Notes: generated by a model not told the origin, from the sequence alone. Positions 9,231 to 20,039 are shown, numbered from the stretch's first letter. The stretch is 64,000 nucleotides of DNA from Granulosicoccus sp045106195 (GCA_045106195.1 JBGCEH010000058.1:48676-112675); one strand, 5' to 3'. Numbers and translations are program-made.

Positions 9231-9651
9231 CGCTGGGCCACGACCGGGTGTAATAGCGGAACATTAGTTATCAAGTGCCAACACTCTCGCAACAGCAAGA
9301 AATTGTGCACCGTCCACTTGTGCCAATATTACAAAAGCAGGAACCTTATGCACTCAGCGTTACCGGCATTGCCGCGAAAGCGGAAATCCCGAGCGCCTTT
9401 GAGTTGCGCGACAGCTTGCACCAGATCAGCCATCGCCGAAGGGTATTGGACGTCGGCTGGATACACACGTTTTCCAGTGATTCGACCACTGCGCCTCAAC
9501 CGATCATAACCAGCGAAGGAGGATCGGGTCCGCCGATTCCTGGTCTATCGATAGAGATTGACACTATTCTGCTAATTGCCCGCCAAAGAAAAAACCTGAT
9601 CAGCGACGGCAATATGTGTCAGTACGTGCCTTCGCCACACACAACGCTCGG
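9231..9651. other. 420 bp without a convincing gene
   Basis: Lies between the upstream end of dbpA and the 3' end of pelB. An open frame of 126 codons on the plus strand (9275-9655) has proline/threonine-rich text that matches nothing I know, has no clear ribosome binding site, and ends inside pelB. I see no strong hairpin. Upstream elements of dbpA presumably lie here. Confidence 0.5.
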
Positions 9652-12600
9652 CTAGAAGTGATAGCGATACCCGATACCCAGTGACGTAAACGATCCCTTG
9701 CTCCGCGATACGCCCCGCGCATCGTGCCTGATAGAGAAACTCAGCTCGTCACCACCAAGCACACGAATTCCACCACCCCCCCCCAGTGACAGACCCAGCT
9801 CTTTCGATGGCCAGCTATGACCCAACCGGGCATCCAGAAAATATCGTGGCCGATTGATCTGCGGAAATCCGCCGTTAACCGTACCTCTGGAAAGTGATGC
9901 ACCTACGGATAGTCGCCGGGCTCGCTTTTGAAGAACGGAATTAACGGTGCTGCCATCACTGAGGGACAACTCATCCGGTAAATCAACACTTCGTTGATAT
10001 CTGACTTGTCCTGCCTGAACACTGGCAGACCAGTTGTTACTGGCAAACTGACCACGTACACCTAATTCTGCCTGTCCGCCCAATCCATCGGCAAATCGCT
10101 CTCCCGACATGCGCGTATTAATCTGTGCCGCATCGGCTTGCAAGCGCAGGAACGGCAAACGCCCCAGACTGGCATCCACCATAGCACTGGCACGGTTGCG
10201 TCTGGCACCAAGATAAAGCTCGGCGGAGTCGGTCAACTGTTCCCTGTAGGCAAGCTCTGTCGAGTACAGACGTTTTTCATCGCGACTCCTCGTGAACCAT
10301 GAAGCACTGCCATAGACACGTTCATCCTCGCTCAACAATCCGGCAGTGATACGTCCGCCGCTGAGTCGGTTGCCGAAAAACAGCGACAGCGCCACCTCAC
10401 CCAGCTCATCATCTTCATCATAGTTAAAGCTATCCGTGTTAAGCACCCGTTGCGACACATCAATTCCCAGACCCAAGGGGTATCGGATCAGGCTGTGTCG
10501 AACGCTGATGCCACGCACAGTTGTGGATACGCCGTCAATCTCACGCGTGTGCAATGATCCTGACACATAGCTGGGAAGCGTGTTGCGCAAGCTTGCATAC
10601 TGTTCCGCAATAAGCTGAAACTCTGCCGGCGACACACGCGAATTCAAGGCATCGGGACGCAAGGCCTTCTGTGCCATGGCATAGGCTTCCCGATCGTTAC
10701 CTAGCTGACGTAGCGCAAGAATATGATTGCCAATCGACAATGGTCCACTGTTTTGCAAAATGGCTTTTATCGTCTCTGTGTCCTTGTCGTTAAGTGCTAA
10801 CGCAAGACGTTGCCACAGAGGAGCCTGAATACGCTGACTGTGCAGGTTGGTCATAACGACACGCGCTTGTTCGTGTCGCTGCGTCGACATTAACCAGGAA
10901 ATGGACAGATCTTCTCGCCAGATGACATCGTTTGCATCGACCAGCTCACCCGATTGCAGCTCATCCATCAGTCGCTGTATCAACGCTTCGTTATGATTGG
11001 CACCGGAATAACGGGCTGCCAGTTGAGAGTACTGACGAAGCAAGAGCGATTGCTCCTCGGCGGCCCCCTCTGCTAACAGAGGCCTCAACTGAAACACCGT
11101 ATATTCACGGACACTTCTGGCATCCGCAGCACGGCCGGCATATTCCAGTGCGTCGGCGTAGGTCAATAACATTCCATAATCGGTGTCAATCTGATCCAGC
11201 AACTTCTCAAACCAGGCGACACTGGTTGATGCTGCACCAAGTTCAAGGTAGCCAACGGCCATTGCCTGCCATAAACGCGGCTCATTCTCAGCCATCGCCT
11301 TGTGACGTTGCAAAGTGGCCTGCAACCGGGCAGGGGGTGCGTCAGCAATGTCCAGCCAGAGCACACCTAGAATGGCATTGACATTTCTGGCATCAAGCTT
11401 GAGAGCTTGATCATACGCCTCTCTCGCCGCTGACGAGTCACCATTTTGCAACCGTATGCTGGCTAAATTCAGCCAGTAATCAGGCTCTGTCAGCAGCGCC
11501 GATGATGCCTCCCTGGCAGGATCAAATTGGGCCAGCGTATCCTGATCGCCTCGTTTCAAGGCCAGCTGCATCGCTGACAAGGCAAAATACAATTGCCCGG
11601 TACCTTGCCACAAGTTCATGGCTTCCTTCAGGGCAACACGATCCTTACCTTGTGCTTCGAGGTCTTCCAGCGCGCGCCTGCCATACAACGAACGCATGTC
11701 CAGCTCTTCCAGTGTCTGGATACGCGGCTGCACCAATTGAGCAAGCCACGGCATATCGTATCGCCAGGCGATCTCCGCCAACAGTCGCAGCTGATAATCA
11801 GTGGCCTGAGATAACAGGGTGCTGCCTCGCAAATTTCTGGCGATGTCTGCCGCCTCATCGGGACGATCCATCCGCCACAGTAACTCCATGCGATAGACCG
11901 AAGCTTCACTGGATTTTCCATACACACTCGTGTAGAGATCCCATGCTTTCAAGCTATCTTCATAATATTTGTGCTTGTAGTTATGCATCGCCAATGTACG
12001 TTGCAGGAATGGCGACTGACCATGCACCAGCATAATTTCGTTGAGTGCCCTGGATCCCTGATACGGCAGTCCTTCAAGCTCATACAAGGCAATAAGCTTT
12101 AACACATCATCGTCGTCAGGGTTTTCAAGCAAGGTGAGTTCACGCAACGCTCGTGCGGCACGAGCGCTCTGGAAGTTCGAGCTCGATAGCCGCACCACCT
12201 CCCTGAGAGCTTGCAACCGCAGTGACTCGTTGCGCTGGTTGTCCGGATCTGACAACCACAGCCATTGTTCCGAAGCTTCTAACGGCTGACCATTCCATTC
12301 ACTCACTCGCGCCAGTTGTTCACGCGCGTCAATATCTGCGGGAGACAAACGCACCGCCTCTCTGGCAGTTTCAAGTGCCAGAGGCAAATCCGCTGCGGCA
12401 AGAGCCAGCTCACCTTGCAAAGCCAGCAGATTCGTGTCACCGGGATTGAATGCCAGTCTCTGTGAATTCCATTCAAGTGCCGACTTTGTCTTTCCAAGCT
12501 GACGAGCCAGAATCACTCCACGGGCCAACTCCGGATCAAGAAGCTGGTCCTGAGCGGCCGTACGTGGTGACGCCAGTTGCTCAGTCAATTGTTGATGCAC

Positions 12601-13626
12601 GCGATTGAATGCTTCCTGAGATTGACCTGCAGCTACAAGAACACTGATGATTTCGCGCAAGTAACGCTTACGCTCGTTACCCTGCGACCGACTAGCCAAT
12701 GAGTCAAGAAATACTGCTGCATCGGCGGGCCTGTTGGACGCCTGAGCCCAGGTGGAAGCTTTCTGCAACCAGTCAATGACATTAGCGTCATCCAGCAGCG
12801 CAAGTCGTGCATAGACTCGGTAGGCAACATCCGGACGTTCAACCGCGAGCAAGGCCCGCGCCATACGCTCCAGTTCAACACTCGTCAGATCACGTTTATT
12901 GATTAGACTATCAATAAGTACCTGTTGCTCCCCGCTACCTAACGGTAACTGGTTTAGCAGCAATAGCTTGATGTCGAACACATCCATGCCGTCATTTGCT
13001 GTAGCAATAGCCTCCTGATAACAACGTGCTGCGCGCTCAGGCAGACCTCTTGCAGCCATGAACGTCCCGCACTGCACATAGATTACATCGGGCTGTACTT
13101 CTTCATGCGAAGCCAGAATACCGTATAGCTCAAACGTCAATGCAGGCTCTTGAACCCGTTGACTCAATGCCACAGCTCGTTCAAGCACCTCCATTGTGTA
13201 CAGGTGCTTCTGAATAGCCACACGACGCAACACGGCAGTCAGCTCTTGTGGGGACTGCACTGCAGCCAACTCCAGATCGATGAGTGCCCGCGCATCCGTA
13301 TCCATGTCAAGAGCCGGTAACTGGCTTAACATTAGCTGCGCCTCATGGCTTCGCTCAGCACGCAACAAGGCAAGGATAATCTTGACGACTTCGTTATCGC
13401 TGATATCCCCCGAGGCATTCTTGGCTTTGATATATGCCAGATCAAGCTCATCCAGTTCGAGTCCGGCTTCTTCAGATACCTCTGCCTTGTCCAGCCATTC
13501 GAGCACAGAGTTCCCCGGAATACTGGCAGGTCTTAGCCAGAAGAACGCAAGCGCGAAAGCACCGGCCAGCAAGACCAATCCGAGAGGTCCTACCAGTCGC
13601 TCACGCCGGACAGTTGAGGGTGACAT
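9652..13626 (-). CDS. pelB: Pel polysaccharide outer-membrane porin with TPR repeats, PelB
   Basis: About 1324 residues, somewhat longer than the ~1190 of P. aeruginosa PelB. The start chosen is the ATG 13624-13626, with AAAGGA upstream, overlapping the end of pelA by 26 bp. One N-terminal membrane helix (GPLGLVLLAGAFALAFFWL) anchors a very long periplasmic TPR superhelix; repeated pairs such as LALQGELALAAADLPLALETA and ILGVLWLDIA are visible through about residue 1000. The last ~300 residues are a beta-barrel ending in Tyr-Arg-Tyr-His-Phe, the terminal aromatic expected of outer-membrane proteins. Known role: the TPR part binds PelA and the barrel exports Pel. It is the last gene of the operon. 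Confidence 0.92.
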   Translation of the reverse strand: MSPSTVRRERLVGPLGLVLLAGAFALAFFWLRPASIPGNSVLEWLDKAEVSEEAGLELDELDLAYIKAKNASGDISDNEVVKIILALLRAERSHEAQLMLSQLPALDMDTDARALIDLELAAVQSPQELTAVLRRVAIQKHLYTMEVLERAVALSQRVQEPALTFELYGILASHEEVQPDVIYVQCGTFMAARGLPERAARCYQEAIATANDGMDVFDIKLLLLNQLPLGSGEQQVLIDSLINKRDLTSVELERMARALLAVERPDVAYRVYARLALLDDANVIDWLQKASTWAQASNRPADAAVFLDSLASRSQGNERKRYLREIISVLVAAGQSQEAFNRVHQQLTEQLASPRTAAQDQLLDPELARGVILARQLGKTKSALEWNSQRLAFNPGDTNLLALQGELALAAADLPLALETAREAVRLSPADIDAREQLARVSEWNGQPLEASEQWLWLSDPDNQRNESLRLQALREVVRLSSSNFQSARAARALRELTLLENPDDDDVLKLIALYELEGLPYQGSRALNEIMLVHGQSPFLQRTLAMHNYKHKYYEDSLKAWDLYTSVYGKSSEASVYRMELLWRMDRPDEAADIARNLRGSTLLSQATDYQLRLLAEIAWRYDMPWLAQLVQPRIQTLEELDMRSLYGRRALEDLEAQGKDRVALKEAMNLWQGTGQLYFALSAMQLALKRGDQDTLAQFDPAREASSALLTEPDYWLNLASIRLQNGDSSAAREAYDQALKLDARNVNAILGVLWLDIADAPPARLQATLQRHKAMAENEPRLWQAMAVGYLELGAASTSVAWFEKLLDQIDTDYGMLLTYADALEYAGRAADARSVREYTVFQLRPLLAEGAAEEQSLLLRQYSQLAARYSGANHNEALIQRLMDELQSGELVDANDVIWREDLSISWLMSTQRHEQARVVMTNLHSQRIQAPLWQRLALALNDKDTETIKAILQNSGPLSIGNHILALRQLGNDREAYAMAQKALRPDALNSRVSPAEFQLIAEQYASLRNTLPSYVSGSLHTREIDGVSTTVRGISVRHSLIRYPLGLGIDVSQRVLNTDSFNYDEDDELGEVALSLFFGNRLSGGRITAGLLSEDERVYGSASWFTRSRDEKRLYSTELAYREQLTDSAELYLGARRNRASAMVDASLGRLPFLRLQADAAQINTRMSGERFADGLGGQAELGVRGQFASNNWSASVQAGQVRYQRSVDLPDELSLSDGSTVNSVLQKRARRLSVGASLSRGTVNGGFPQINRPRYFLDARLGHSWPSKELGLSLGGGGGIRVLGGDELSFSIRHDARGVSRSKGSFTSLGIGYRYHF

Positions 13627-16600
13627 TACCTGTGTCCTTTTCTGTAAAAGTAAAGCGTAGAGTGCCGGTAGGCTGTGGCTCACCACGCAGCACACCTGCA
13701 TCGGTATTCAACGCACACGTGGATGCCAGAGAGCCGCCAAGTTCAATACTGACCGGCACCTCTCCGGCAATTCTGAAAGCCAGGCTCTCGCTGGAAACTG
13801 TCCAGTTTCTAACCTGACCATTGCTGGATACAAGGTGTGGAAAATCTCCCATTATGGTTGATGTCTTGAACATCAACTTGTCTGAACCGTCAGTGTGGAA
13901 GTAGACGCCATCATGGAGCTTGCGCGCACCGGTGACCCCCTGACTTCCCGGCAAGCGAGGATAGACACCCTCACCCAAAACACGCAGCGACCTTACATTA
14001 CCCAGGCGTGTCATCTTCCAACGGCCATCCAGGTATCGGGCAACTCCTGCTTGTCGGAAGTCCGGAACCTTACTGGCATAGTCACTGACATATACCGGGA
14101 ATATATCCTGTGCAATGGACCAGGCATAGACCTCACTCAAGGCTCGCATTGCCGACACTTTGGTCCCAGAGTAGAAGTGATAGTAGATATTGACAGGCTT
14201 GAGCCGGCGCGGCTGGTCCGTCAGTTGAAACGTATCAATAACCTTGCGGAAACCATCAAACGGACCACGCCAGTTATCGGTGTAGACATTTTCATTCATG
14301 ATGGGTGCATACACTTGTAATTGAGCACCGACCGGCCTTGCCATCGCCGTTACTCGAGTCATTGTAGGTTGGTCGTTGGTTATTGCCGTGAAGCCACCAT
14401 TCATATTGACCAGTCCAAGCCGATCAACTACGGCAAGGTCCTCCTCCCTTGGAAATGCATCGCCGCTCCACAGCATTACCTTCACCTTTTTACCTTTGGG
14501 TGCAAGGTTTCTGTTGATAAAATCGATAGAGCCTGCCACTTCCCGTTCGGCATTGAAGCGATAGCCGTCGATCGGCAAATTGAATCTGCCTGACTTTCGG
14601 TATTTACCGAGTTCTGCCCAGAAAAAGGGATGACTATAGGTATGTGATGCCAGTTCCACATGATCCAGCTCGAATGTACGTCTGGCGATATCGAACATCC
14701 TGTCACGTCGATCAGAGACTCTGTCATCCTCAGTCATCTCGCCTTCCACTACGGATACCGTATGAGGCAACTTATACTGACTTAGCAATTGGTCGTAGAT
14801 AACGTCTGCGCCAAGGCGTCTACCCGGCATCTCAGCCCAGGAAGGCAGCGCATCTCCATCAATGTGGGCAAGCCACAAGCGTCGACCGTTTTCAGTGGTG
14901 ACATCAGGCTGTGGCACACGCGGTAACTGCAATGCCGTTTCCAGAAACCGAAACGGATCCACAACCCAGTAAGCGCCGTAGTCAAGCTCGTCCTGAAAAA
15001 CACCGGGGTTTAAAGCATAACCACCGAACTTGCCAGTCACGACGACGTCTGCCACAGTATCTCTGTCGTCGCGATAGCGCATGTGTACCTGACTATCGGA
15101 CTGTTGGTTTTTCAACGCCACGCCAACGTTGTCTACACGCGCAGACAGACGTCTCTCTGGCTTTATCATGTCATCGGAGAAGGCCAGCTTCGCCGAACGA
15201 GCATCCAGCATGGCACCTACGGACACACCCATAAGCTTGGCCAGGGTGCTATCAACCGATACCGGTGGCGCTCCGAAAAAGGCAACAGGTACTCGATCTT
15301 TCATCTGCCGAATCAACCATGATCGTAACGCCGGTGCATCAACAGGCTCCTGAGTCCAGCTGACGATACCCGCATAGCGTCCCTTGAGCACGCCCTCGGG
15401 CAGAGACTCACCGGATACATCAAGGTATTCCGGAACATAGCCGAGATATTCGATCGGCATTGCTATATAGCGATGTACAAAACTGTCCTTCAGCTGCCCT
15501 TCATCGGCACCGTTGTACAGCATCAGTACTTTTCGCGGGATAACCTCCTGCGCACCAATTCCCAGATAATCAAGTTCAGGGTTGGCAACCCAGGGAACAA
15601 ATCCATGCCTGGCGATTCGTCTGGCAACCTGTCTTGCGTTGTCGCGTTCGGCAGGTGCTACGTAGTCAATGACTATTACTTCAAGATCAAGATTGTTCTT
15701 TACATGTTCAAGTCTTGTGAGCAACCACCTCCGATCGTCTTCCGATATCTCTACGTAGTGCGCCTTCTCATTGTTCCAGCCCGCATACAAAGATTCCGCA
15801 ACCACAGCATCAAGGTGTATGGCTATGTCATCCAGTACCTCAAATCCCCGATTGGCAATGATGCTCAGCTTCGGATAAGCACGGGCAAACTCAACAATCA
15901 GTTCAACGAGACCGGCACGCTGCTGTTTTTTTTGTTCAGGAGTATCCGCCACGATATTGAAACTATCCATCGTATCGAGAAAAACACCTTGATACCCTTG
16001 TCTGGCAAGTTCCCCCACACGATTTAGAAGAAAACTTCGTAACTCATGGTTGGCAAGATCAAGAACCGCACTTTGCCATGCAGGGTTCGATCCCATTATC
16101 CATTCAGGCTTCATCTGCCGCGCATAGGAACGATGCTTGCCCACCTCCCCGACACTCACATATGCATAGGCCTGAGCACCTTGAGCAGTGAGCGCTTTCA
16201 ACTGCGTAGCGCTGATATTATCTGGCTCGAGAATGATACGATCAAATTGAGAGAGCTCATCAATAGCCGGGTCTGCACCATAGTAGAAAGCGGCACTGCG
16301 CCCTGCCAGTGAAGGAATACCCCGAACCGTTTCGAACAAGCCACCGGCAGGCTTTGCGCCACTGGCATTGCGTACCGCCAGTGAACCGTTAGCCATTACA
16401 GGCATATCGCCTATTGCACCCTGGAAACCGGTATCGGGCCGAGCGGTGAGCTGACCCGGTACAGCATCTGCCTGTATGTCCAACGGCAAGGCTTTGACAT
16501 ATGAGGCCAGCAATCTGTCCGCAAGCATGGTCAGGCTTTCCGATCGTGATCCTGTATCACTGATTCGGTCGGATCGGATAACGATGTTCTGGGCCATATC

Positions 16601-17020
16601 ACGCACATCGATACGCATGTCAATTTGCGGACGAGAAGCGGCACCGTACTGATAGTGCCAGCTCTGTACCTCGCCCTCTATCTTCAAGCGATCGGTAAAC
16701 TTCGCAGTCGTAACAGACTTGATCCCACGAGACTGTAGGTGTGTCTGTAACAGTGTCGTCACAGTTTGCGGCGCAGTAGCAGAACTGGTTGCGTTGTCCA
16801 GATCGGATAATTGCCATCTCTGATGCGCATAGACCGGGATAGCCTCAGTCGAGCCAGACACTCTTTCGATCTTGCGATCAGTAACACAGGCGCTCATCAG
16901 TGGAATGAGCAGAAAACACAGTACAGTGCGCAATGACAGACAAGTGCGCCGTGGAAATTCCTTACGACCGTAACCGTTGTTCACCAGCATTTTCCGGCAC
17001 AAAGTATTCAGGATATTCAT
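13601..17020 (-). CDS. pelA: Pel polysaccharide deacetylase/hydrolase PelA with PelC-like lipoprotein N-domain
   Basis: 1139 residues, about 190 more than P. aeruginosa PelA (948). A lipoprotein signal ends at the lipobox LMSAC (Cys45). Residues ~46-180 are an extra domain resembling PelC (shared pattern G-x-V-x-x-W-x-Y then a long strand pair and LADRLLASY). A TIM-barrel glycoside hydrolase follows (~240-480) with acid residues Asp349 (GVFLDT) and Glu409 (VVAES). A middle Rossmann-like domain precedes the NodB-like deacetylase with metal motif HIDGD (Asp721, Asp723) and SHTYSH (His793, His797). A C-terminal beta domain ends the protein. The ATG overlaps the pelG stop by four bases. PelA partially deacetylates and trims Pel in the periplasm; here it is predicted to be lipid-anchored. 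Confidence 0.94.
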   Translation of the reverse strand: MNILNTLCRKMLVNNGYGRKEFPRRTCLSLRTVLCFLLIPLMSACVTDRKIERVSGSTEAIPVYAHQRWQLSDLDNATSSATAPQTVTTLLQTHLQSRGIKSVTTAKFTDRLKIEGEVQSWHYQYGAASRPQIDMRIDVRDMAQNIVIRSDRISDTGSRSESLTMLADRLLASYVKALPLDIQADAVPGQLTARPDTGFQGAIGDMPVMANGSLAVRNASGAKPAGGLFETVRGIPSLAGRSAAFYYGADPAIDELSQFDRIILEPDNISATQLKALTAQGAQAYAYVSVGEVGKHRSYARQMKPEWIMGSNPAWQSAVLDLANHELRSFLLNRVGELARQGYQGVFLDTMDSFNIVADTPEQKKQQRAGLVELIVEFARAYPKLSIIANRGFEVLDDIAIHLDAVVAESLYAGWNNEKAHYVEISEDDRRWLLTRLEHVKNNLDLEVIVIDYVAPAERDNARQVARRIARHGFVPWVANPELDYLGIGAQEVIPRKVLMLYNGADEGQLKDSFVHRYIAMPIEYLGYVPEYLDVSGESLPEGVLKGRYAGIVSWTQEPVDAPALRSWLIRQMKDRVPVAFFGAPPVSVDSTLAKLMGVSVGAMLDARSAKLAFSDDMIKPERRLSARVDNVGVALKNQQSDSQVHMRYRDDRDTVADVVVTGKFGGYALNPGVFQDELDYGAYWVVDPFRFLETALQLPRVPQPDVTTENGRRLWLAHIDGDALPSWAEMPGRRLGADVIYDQLLSQYKLPHTVSVVEGEMTEDDRVSDRRDRMFDIARRTFELDHVELASHTYSHPFFWAELGKYRKSGRFNLPIDGYRFNAEREVAGSIDFINRNLAPKGKKVKVMLWSGDAFPREEDLAVVDRLGLVNMNGGFTAITNDQPTMTRVTAMARPVGAQLQVYAPIMNENVYTDNWRGPFDGFRKVIDTFQLTDQPRRLKPVNIYYHFYSGTKVSAMRALSEVYAWSIAQDIFPVYVSDYASKVPDFRQAGVARYLDGRWKMTRLGNVRSLRVLGEGVYPRLPGSQGVTGARKLHDGVYFHTDGSDKLMFKTSTIMGDFPHLVSSNGQVRNWTVSSESLAFRIAGEVPVSIELGGSLASTCALNTDAGVLRGEPQPTGTLRFTFTEKDTGNVTLNCPA

Positions 17021-18408
17021 GGTGCGTTTTCCGATGCGGCAACTGGTTTCATGAACGTCTGAGACTCGATATTGTCTAGCTCGCGCGACAGAATCACCAA
17101 GCTGACAATGGCTGTAAGCGCCATCGACAAGCCAAATCCATCACCGTAATAACGCGGCCCCAACTCTAGCGATATCCAGGTAAACGCGGAATTACTGAAC
17201 AAGAGGGTGGCTGTGATAATCAACGCTTCGCTGCGTTTGTCGAGATAGAAGAGCACATTCAGAACGGCAAGCATCAACACTTGTGCTCCTACCCCAACAA
17301 GATTGATGTAATACAGCTGAACGTACTGAGCAGAAATTCCTAGCCACGTGGTAATGGTCGGACCCATCAAATACAGAATCAGAATCGTAGCGCCTTGTAT
17401 TCGCACAATCTGGAAGATTCCCTCGCGGACACTCAACACCATTTGGTTGCCAAGTGATTCAATCTCTGACAATCCAGCATTACCCTTTACTGCCGCAAAG
17501 AATCCATCGTATGCCTGCACGAAATCGGTTTCGATACGCAGCAAGAAAACCGCCATGCCCGGTATGATGCTCAAGTAGGCAAGAAATATCGGTACGTCAT
17601 AAATGACAGAGTTGCTCAGAGGCCCGATGACATGTTCCGACGTTGCCGGTGCAAGCCAGAAAATCAACTTGTCCACCCATATCCCAAAATTATAGAAAAA
17701 ACCCACTGCAATAAGGCCGGGGAATATCTGCGAACGTTTGAGAAAATCGAAGCGCACTGACAAGTGCACAGGATATTCAGGAATAACAGCTGACAGCATG
17801 AGAAACAGTAGCAGCGCGTGCCCGAGCAATAGGCCCATGAGTAGCCCGTTCAGACCATAAGGCATCAACCACACCGAAAATACCACGGTGCTGGTATACG
17901 CTATGGCGAACGCCATAAGAATGAGCTTAAAGCGTTTCATTCCAGCGACGAAGATCACCACAATCCAGACATTGGCCAGAGCAACAAAATTGCTGGCGAG
18001 TAGCATTTCATAGATAAACGATTCATCGAACAAAGTAATCGCCAGAACCAATCCGATGCCAGCGCTGAACGCTGTCGTGATCGTCAACGCCCCGAACAGA
18101 TTGGCGTTGATCAGATCCAGACGTTTTTCATACAACCTGTCGGCGATAAATCGGGTGAACACCAGTTGCAACAATCCGGTCAACACCAGCGATGTCCCCA
18201 TGATCCATGTCACTGACGTGGTGAACTGCCTTATCTGCAAGGTTCCCACATCATTCATCAGTGCGATAGTTCCAATCAGCATAACGCCGATAATGGACAA
18301 CACCCACGGCCCTGCGCTTATCAGGCCAGCAAACCCGTAAGCTTTAAGCGTTCCCGAAAACGTATCCTGTTCGAGGTACTTTCTCAGTTCAAATCCAATT
18401 CCGGCCAT
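17017..18408 (-). CDS. pelG: Pel exopolysaccharide inner-membrane transporter PelG
   Basis: 463 residues, nearly all hydrophobic, with about twelve predicted membrane helices, as in PelG of the MOP/Wzx-like superfamily. The N-terminus MAGIGFELRKYLEQDTFSG is characteristic of the family. PelG is thought to form the inner-membrane passage together with PelD, PelE and the synthase PelF. The start lies two bases after the pelF stop, and its stop overlaps the start of pelA, so this junction joins the synthase/transport genes to the periplasmic modification genes in a single operon. Confidence 0.95.
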   Translation of the reverse strand: MAGIGFELRKYLEQDTFSGTLKAYGFAGLISAGPWVLSIIGVMLIGTIALMNDVGTLQIRQFTTSVTWIMGTSLVLTGLLQLVFTRFIADRLYEKRLDLINANLFGALTITTAFSAGIGLVLAITLFDESFIYEMLLASNFVALANVWIVVIFVAGMKRFKLILMAFAIAYTSTVVFSVWLMPYGLNGLLMGLLLGHALLLFLMLSAVIPEYPVHLSVRFDFLKRSQIFPGLIAVGFFYNFGIWVDKLIFWLAPATSEHVIGPLSNSVIYDVPIFLAYLSIIPGMAVFLLRIETDFVQAYDGFFAAVKGNAGLSEIESLGNQMVLSVREGIFQIVRIQGATILILYLMGPTITTWLGISAQYVQLYYINLVGVGAQVLMLAVLNVLFYLDKRSEALIITATLLFSNSAFTWISLELGPRYYGDGFGLSMALTAIVSLVILSRELDNIESQTFMKPVAASENAP

Positions 18409-18410
18409 GA

Positions 18411-20039
18411 CTAGGCAGCCCGTCCATGATGCAGATCAATGGACTCATTGCTTGCCGCTATACCGGTAAGATAACGGGCATATACTTGCTCATAACGATG
18501 GATCATGCCCGTATCACTGTAGTAACGCTCGACACGCGCCATAGCGCACCGACTAGCCGATCGCCATGATTCTTCAGATACCAAAAGCTCCATGCAAGCC
18601 CTGGCAAGTGCCTCAGGATTGGCAATAGGCACAACCTCACCGGCTTTACCCAGAGCTTTGTCAGTCTCATCAATTCCATGCATAAGTTCTCGACAACTTC
18701 CGACATCTGTCGTCACCGCTGGTATTCCTGCGGCAAAACCTTCCAGCACAACTAGCGGCTGCCCTTCCGACACCGAGCTCAACACCGATAGCCCCACCTT
18801 GGGGAATATCAAGGCAGGATCTTCAAAGCCCTTGAACTTCACGACACCGGCAAGCCCAATGCTATTGATCAAATCACGACACTCTCGTGTATAGGCAGCA
18901 TCCTCATCCTCAGGGCCATATAACCAGCCCTCCACTTCAGGCATGTTCTCGTGCACAATCTGCATCGTTCGTATGAAGGTTTTGATATCCTTGATCGGTA
19001 CCACCCGTCCGATCAGAACGATAACCGGCGGCACCGGCGCCCCCGCAGGCCTCCGGGCTTTGGCATATCTGGCAATGTCTACGCCATTAGGAACAATATG
19101 CAATCGCGCCTCGTCCGCACCATCCGCGATCTGTCGTTTTCGATTACCTTCATACAGGGTAAACACCTCATTCGCTGACGCATAAGCCATGCGTCCCAAT
19201 GAACCGAAAAACCGAATCCACAGCCCACGAAGGTAGTTCATATTGTCGTTAAGGCCCACTTTATACGGATCGTAGTCTTCGGGAATCCAGTCAACCTGAG
19301 CAAGGTCAAGTTCGCGTTCTTTGGTATAGATTCCGTGCTCGGATATAATGAACGGCGCACCTACCTGTTGTTTGATTAAAGACCCTAGATATCCGGCATA
19401 CCCTGTTGATACAGAATGGTAGACCCCGGCTATCGGGGCTCGCCGAGCAATTTCAGCCAGCTTGAACATGGGGGCATGCATACTTCTGACACTCCAGAAG
19501 TAGTGATTGAAATCCAGGCCATCTGGCGCACGGGCGTAGTGTGTTCTGATACTTTCCCAGGCGGCGTCGTGTGTTTCCAGATCGTGTGAACTGATGGGAT
19601 CATCACCGCACAGTAACTGAGCAAATCCACGTCCTACACATTCATCCAGCTTCCCATCCGCTTCGAACAACGATGCGTGACAACACTCACTCTGCTCAAA
19701 GCGCGTGCGATCCGAATGTTGTCGTTTTATGGCTTTTAGAAGGCTGGAGAACTTTTCACCAACTCGCTCCTTGAGTGAGCTTGTCGGCTGGGCAGATTTC
19801 TCTTCGAGTAAAAAATGCGTTTCCAGATGAACCAGATTCTCCGGTAAGGTGTACACAGGCTCATAATGAGTCTTACTGTCAGCACCAAGATACACGATGG
19901 AGAACCTGATATGAGGCATGCCTTCGATAAGCTGACGCACCCACGTAGACACCCCTCCTCTCACATAGGGAAAAGTGCCTTCCAGCAGCAAACACACATC
20001 TGCCGGTACATCCGGCCGGTATCGCGGTGAACGGTTCAT
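18411..20039 (-). CDS. pelF: Pel glycosyltransferase PelF (GT4)
   Basis: 542 residues, a cytosolic GT-B fold glycosyltransferase that polymerises Pel from UDP-sugars. The family signature VCLLLEGTFPYVRGGVSTW is at residues 15-34. The donor-binding C-terminal domain has VIVLIGRVVPIKDIKTFI and the retaining GT4 EX7E motif in SEGQPLVVLEGFAAG. An insert of about 100 residues around 85-165 is rich in charged residues and Cys/His, and is less conserved than the rest as far as I remember. It overlaps the 3' end of pelE by four bases. Confidence 0.95.
   Translation of the reverse strand: MNRSPRYRPDVPADVCLLLEGTFPYVRGGVSTWVRQLIEGMPHIRFSIVYLGADSKTHYEPVYTLPENLVHLETHFLLEEKSAQPTSSLKERVGEKFSSLLKAIKRQHSDRTRFEQSECCHASLFEADGKLDECVGRGFAQLLCGDDPISSHDLETHDAAWESIRTHYARAPDGLDFNHYFWSVRSMHAPMFKLAEIARRAPIAGVYHSVSTGYAGYLGSLIKQQVGAPFIISEHGIYTKERELDLAQVDWIPEDYDPYKVGLNDNMNYLRGLWIRFFGSLGRMAYASANEVFTLYEGNRKRQIADGADEARLHIVPNGVDIARYAKARRPAGAPVPPVIVLIGRVVPIKDIKTFIRTMQIVHENMPEVEGWLYGPEDEDAAYTRECRDLINSIGLAGVVKFKGFEDPALIFPKVGLSVLSSVSEGQPLVVLEGFAAGIPAVTTDVGSCRELMHGIDETDKALGKAGEVVPIANPEALARACMELLVSEESWRSASRCAMARVERYYSDTGMIHRYEQVYARYLTGIAASNESIDLHHGRAA

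Noticed and set aside
9275..9655. 126-codon plus-strand frame between dbpA and pelB
   Set aside because: No family resemblance, no clear ribosome binding site, and it runs into pelB on the other strand.
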